In this document: in pieces, positions 61,936-64,000 of the stretch
Position numbering within the stretch: the stretch's first letter is position 1
Layout: each line of letters starts with the position of its first letter
Source: DASYPQ01 sp046155895
GTDB taxonomy: Bacteria > Planctomycetota > UBA1135 > GCA-002686595
Assembly: GCA_046155895.1 (NCBI GenBank)
Contig: JBJXFB010000048.1
Span: forward strand, 62,001-126,000
DNA: 64,000 bases
Direction: 5' to 3'
Translations under genes and position numbers: made by a program
Notes under the pieces: model-generated
The model's input: the letters and a program-made list of their open reading frames with translations, nothing else
Told to the model about the DNA's origin: nothing
Database searches by the model: none

Positions 61936-63006
61936 CTAGTGAGCCTTTATCTGCTCGAACACCTTGGTCAGTCGCGACTCGAGATCAACAGCCAGCTCCG
62001 TCGGCTCCCTAAGACCCTCGAAAACGGAATCGACCAGTTCCTCCAGTTCGGCCGCACTGCAGGGTTTCTTGAGAAGACCTGCGCCGTCGAGGTGAGTAGC
62101 TAGCGTGGTGCACCACTCACTCACGTGCGAGCGGTCAGGGAGCGTAGCGGTGTCCCAGCGACTTCTACCCCTGAGGGAGGGAAGTTTGGACACATCGATG
62201 TCGGCGATGACCAGACGAACATTCGGCAGGAACCCCCCTTCGACGGTGGCGGCCAGACGATGGAGCAGAGTGCAGGCAGCTGCCGTGAGGTTGGGTTTGC
62301 TACAGTGATCGAAGAGAATCCAAATCTGTGGCGCCTTCTTGAGCTTCCCCTTGAGCCACGTGAGCAATTGCGGAACTGCCGCCTCCTCCTTGGTTGGGTC
62401 GTACTTGCTGGGGTCGATCTCCATGACGTCTTCGGGATAGATGGCGCCTGCGAGATCCCAGGCGTACATTTGGTTCGTACCCCAATCGTGGACATCCACC
62501 GAGACAACCTCATGCGGCGGGGCACACTGGGCCGCCAATCGTACTCCGAGTGTCTTTCCGCTCAGCTTTGGACCTTCGATGATCAAGATGCTGTTGGGCC
62601 CCGGCGCCGCGGTTCCGAATGTCGCCAGTAGCCCCCGGAGGTCCACGCGGTTAGCAAACGGACGCTGCGTGACGAACCAATCCTTGTGGGCCTCTACAGG
62701 AGGGCCGGCAAGCCTAGCCAACTTCACCTGGCCGTCAGATACCCAATTGATGACTATGTGGAATTGTCGGCTGCCAGTCGGCGAATGGTCACACATGAGC
62801 TGAAGAAGGTCTCGTTCGGCCTGAGGACCATTCGCCTCCGCCCAATTCACAAGCTCAAGCACTTGCGCATCAAACGCTCCAGCGGTGAGGATGTTGTGCA
62901 CATTGTCACCGGGAATGTGGAGACCCACCCAGTCTCTCAATGTGACTGGGGCCTTGAACTCCTTCACAATCGCATTTACCAGCGGTTGCTTCTTATTGGG
63001 GTCCAT
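61936..63006 (-). CDS. EAD1-domain protein with variant P-loop ATPase (iSTAND-like)
   Basis: A 356-residue protein with AGGAA upstream of its ATG. An EAD1-like effector-associated domain is at about 8-75 (LVNAIVKEFKAPVTLRDWVG, then FDAQVLELVNWAEANGPQAE). A P-loop domain is at about 135-340, with Walker A variant GPKLSGKT (145-152), Walker B IWILFDHC (228-235) and a sensor-like VRLVIADIDVSKLPSL. The reduced C-terminus and the variant motifs fit the inactive-STAND (iSTAND) component of conflict systems. EADs pair with identical domains on partners; the trypsin gene upstream also carries one. It should relay the signal from the STAND sensor to the protease. Confidence 0.75.
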   Translation of the reverse strand: MDPNKKQPLVNAIVKEFKAPVTLRDWVGLHIPGDNVHNILTAGAFDAQVLELVNWAEANGPQAERDLLQLMCDHSPTGSRQFHIVINWVSDGQVKLARLAGPPVEAHKDWFVTQRPFANRVDLRGLLATFGTAAPGPNSILIIEGPKLSGKTLGVRLAAQCAPPHEVVSVDVHDWGTNQMYAWDLAGAIYPEDVMEIDPSKYDPTKEEAAVPQLLTWLKGKLKKAPQIWILFDHCSKPNLTAAACTLLHRLAATVEGGFLPNVRLVIADIDVSKLPSLRGRSRWDTATLPDRSHVSEWCTTLATHLDGAGLLKKPCSAAELEELVDSVFEGLREPTELAVDLESRLTKVFEQIKAH

Positions 63007-63018
63007 GAATCACATTTC

Positions 63019-64000
63019 CTAGGCCCAGAACTTGGGTACCGGTGTTCCATACATGGTCGCCAATATTGCTTCGATGGGAACCGCATGGTTCTGATGGGCG
63101 GCACCATGGACACCGTCGTACAATGGGTCACCGGAGTTGTGGAGCGCGAACAGCTCCAGCTTGGCGTCGAAACAAGGCGAGCCTGAAGATCCACCTTCGG
63201 TGTTTGCGCTATGAGCTACCCGGGTACCATTGCCGTTCGGCCCAGCCACAGCGCCGATCGCTAGTTTCAGCGGACTCCCCGACGGGTGCTGCAACACCAA
63301 GACAATGCTTCCGATTGCTGGCACTGCAGTACCCTGCTTGATTGTGACCCAACCACGCTGCTGCCCCGAGGGACCCATCGTAGTACCAACCGGCTGCTCA
63401 AGGCGTAGAAGCGCATAGTCCAGCTCCGTTCCGGTCGGTCCGGCCGCACCAGTGCCGAGCTCCAAGGGGCTGGGAGGGCTCGAGCGGAGACACCAGTCGT
63501 TCGCTAGTCGGTAGGTAGTCCCCGGATTAGTTCCGTTTGCGTCCGTTGCGTAATCGAACCGGAAGGCATAGTCCGCCGGCTTTCTGGCATTTGAGAGAAT
63601 CCTTGTAATGACATGGCCGTTTGTCATCAGGAGGTCGCTCGCCACCAGCCATCCGGTTCCGACCCCTTGTCCGACCGGACACTCGATGCGACACATCTGC
63701 GCTCGAAGCCCGTCGAGCCGCTTGATCCAAGGAATGATGTCGGCGAATCCTCCGTCGTTGCGAACGATGTCCTCGAGACTCTTGCCCGGTGGCGTAGGAG
63801 TGGAGGTAAGGTCGCCAAGATGGCGGAGAGCCTTGAGCTTTGGGTTTCCCGGGACCTTCGTCTGCGCGGCGGTGATGAGCTCATCCAGCCAGTTCGCCGC
63901 TCTGGCTTCGAGTAGGACCTGTGCCAGCCCGACTTGATAGGTGACATGCAGAGGAGCGAGGAGAGGGTAGAACTTGTTAAGACGAAACTGCAAAAACGTC
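63019..64000 (-). CDS. EAD1-trypsin-like protease effector, 5' end outside window
   Basis: About 324 residues are visible; the window ends at or just before the true start, as the only start codon seen is a TTG at 63993. The N-terminal part (1-60, FRLNKFYPLLAPLHVTYQVG and the following helices LLEARAANWLDELITAAQ) looks like an EAD1 module. A trypsin-fold serine protease follows, with triad residues His127 (LMTNGHVIT), Asp192 (ELDYALLRL) and Ser270 (TEGGSSGSPCF). There is no signal peptide in the visible part, so it acts in the cytosol. It lies 12 bases upstream of the EAD ATPase. Activation would degrade cellular proteins. Confidence 0.8.
   Translation of the reverse strand, partial: TFLQFRLNKFYPLLAPLHVTYQVGLAQVLLEARAANWLDELITAAQTKVPGNPKLKALRHLGDLTSTPTPPGKSLEDIVRNDGGFADIIPWIKRLDGLRAQMCRIECPVGQGVGTGWLVASDLLMTNGHVITRILSNARKPADYAFRFDYATDANGTNPGTTYRLANDWCLRSSPPSPLELGTGAAGPTGTELDYALLRLEQPVGTTMGPSGQQRGWVTIKQGTAVPAIGSIVLVLQHPSGSPLKLAIGAVAGPNGNGTRVAHSANTEGGSSGSPCFDAKLELFALHNSGDPLYDGVHGAAHQNHAVPIEAILATMYGTPVPKFWA

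Overview
The window looks like a chromosome segment of a GC-rich Planctomycetota bacterium. The main pointers are a secreted protein (36816-37988, minus) with the Cys-rich PCGN repeat style common in that phylum, a MobF mobilizable element accompanied by its own ECF-like sigma factor, large repeat-rich exported proteins (a YVTN-type propeller and a 2252-residue RHS protein) and many conflict-system genes. The assignment is inference from gene content, and no rRNA gene is present to test it. I see no CRISPR array, no intact transposase or integrase and no tRNA that folds convincingly.

Region 1 (1-17.3 kb) is mostly housekeeping. It has the 3' part of a HerA-like ATPase, small conserved proteins and a lipoprotein whose 14 repeats fit two seven-bladed propellers. 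A tightly packed minus-strand operon follows, hpf-terC-purE-purK-sbtA-sbtB, divergent from an nhaR-like LysR regulator. Then come a propeller fragment, a TPR protein, a possible regulator and an ACT-domain protein. Two 204-bp intergenic units at about 7.0 and 14.2 kb each carry an 82-nt tRNA-like sequence ending in CCA and a following stem-loop.

Region 2 (17.7-25.4 kb) is a defence island. An ImmA/IrrE-like metalloprotease overlaps a large SAMHD1-like HD phosphohydrolase on the minus strand. Divergent from them, a restriction-nuclease-like/TIR/APAZ fusion overlaps a short prokaryotic Argonaute (MID-PIWI only, without catalytic acidic residues). The Argonaute pair should be a guide-directed abortive-infection system of the SPARTA/SPARDA kind, but with two effector domains in one APAZ protein.

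Region 3 (25.6-38.4 kb) is a mobilizable element. It carries a VirD4/TraG coupling protein, a MobF relaxase-helicase, a sigma factor, an ankyrin protein, small plasmid-type proteins and a candidate oriT next to the relaxase. No type IV secretion channel genes are present, so it would need help to transfer.

Region 4 (38.8-53.6 kb) is cell-envelope related: a LysM-like membrane protein, the giant RHS protein, and an operon of an exported protein, a type II secretion secretin and a TPR lipoprotein. A basic winged-helix protein and a possible zincin follow.

Region 5 (54.9-64 kb) has two convergent gene sets. The first is a PhnD-like binding protein without signal peptide, a gluconate-dehydrogenase-subunit-3-like protein, a GMC oxidoreductase and a VioB-type ferritin-like protein. 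The second is a minus-strand triad of EAD1-trypsin protease, EAD1 plus variant P-loop ATPase, and a STAND ATPase. The triad matches the architecture of NTP-dependent bacterial conflict systems with effector-associated domains and, with the Argonaute locus, is the most interesting content of the window.
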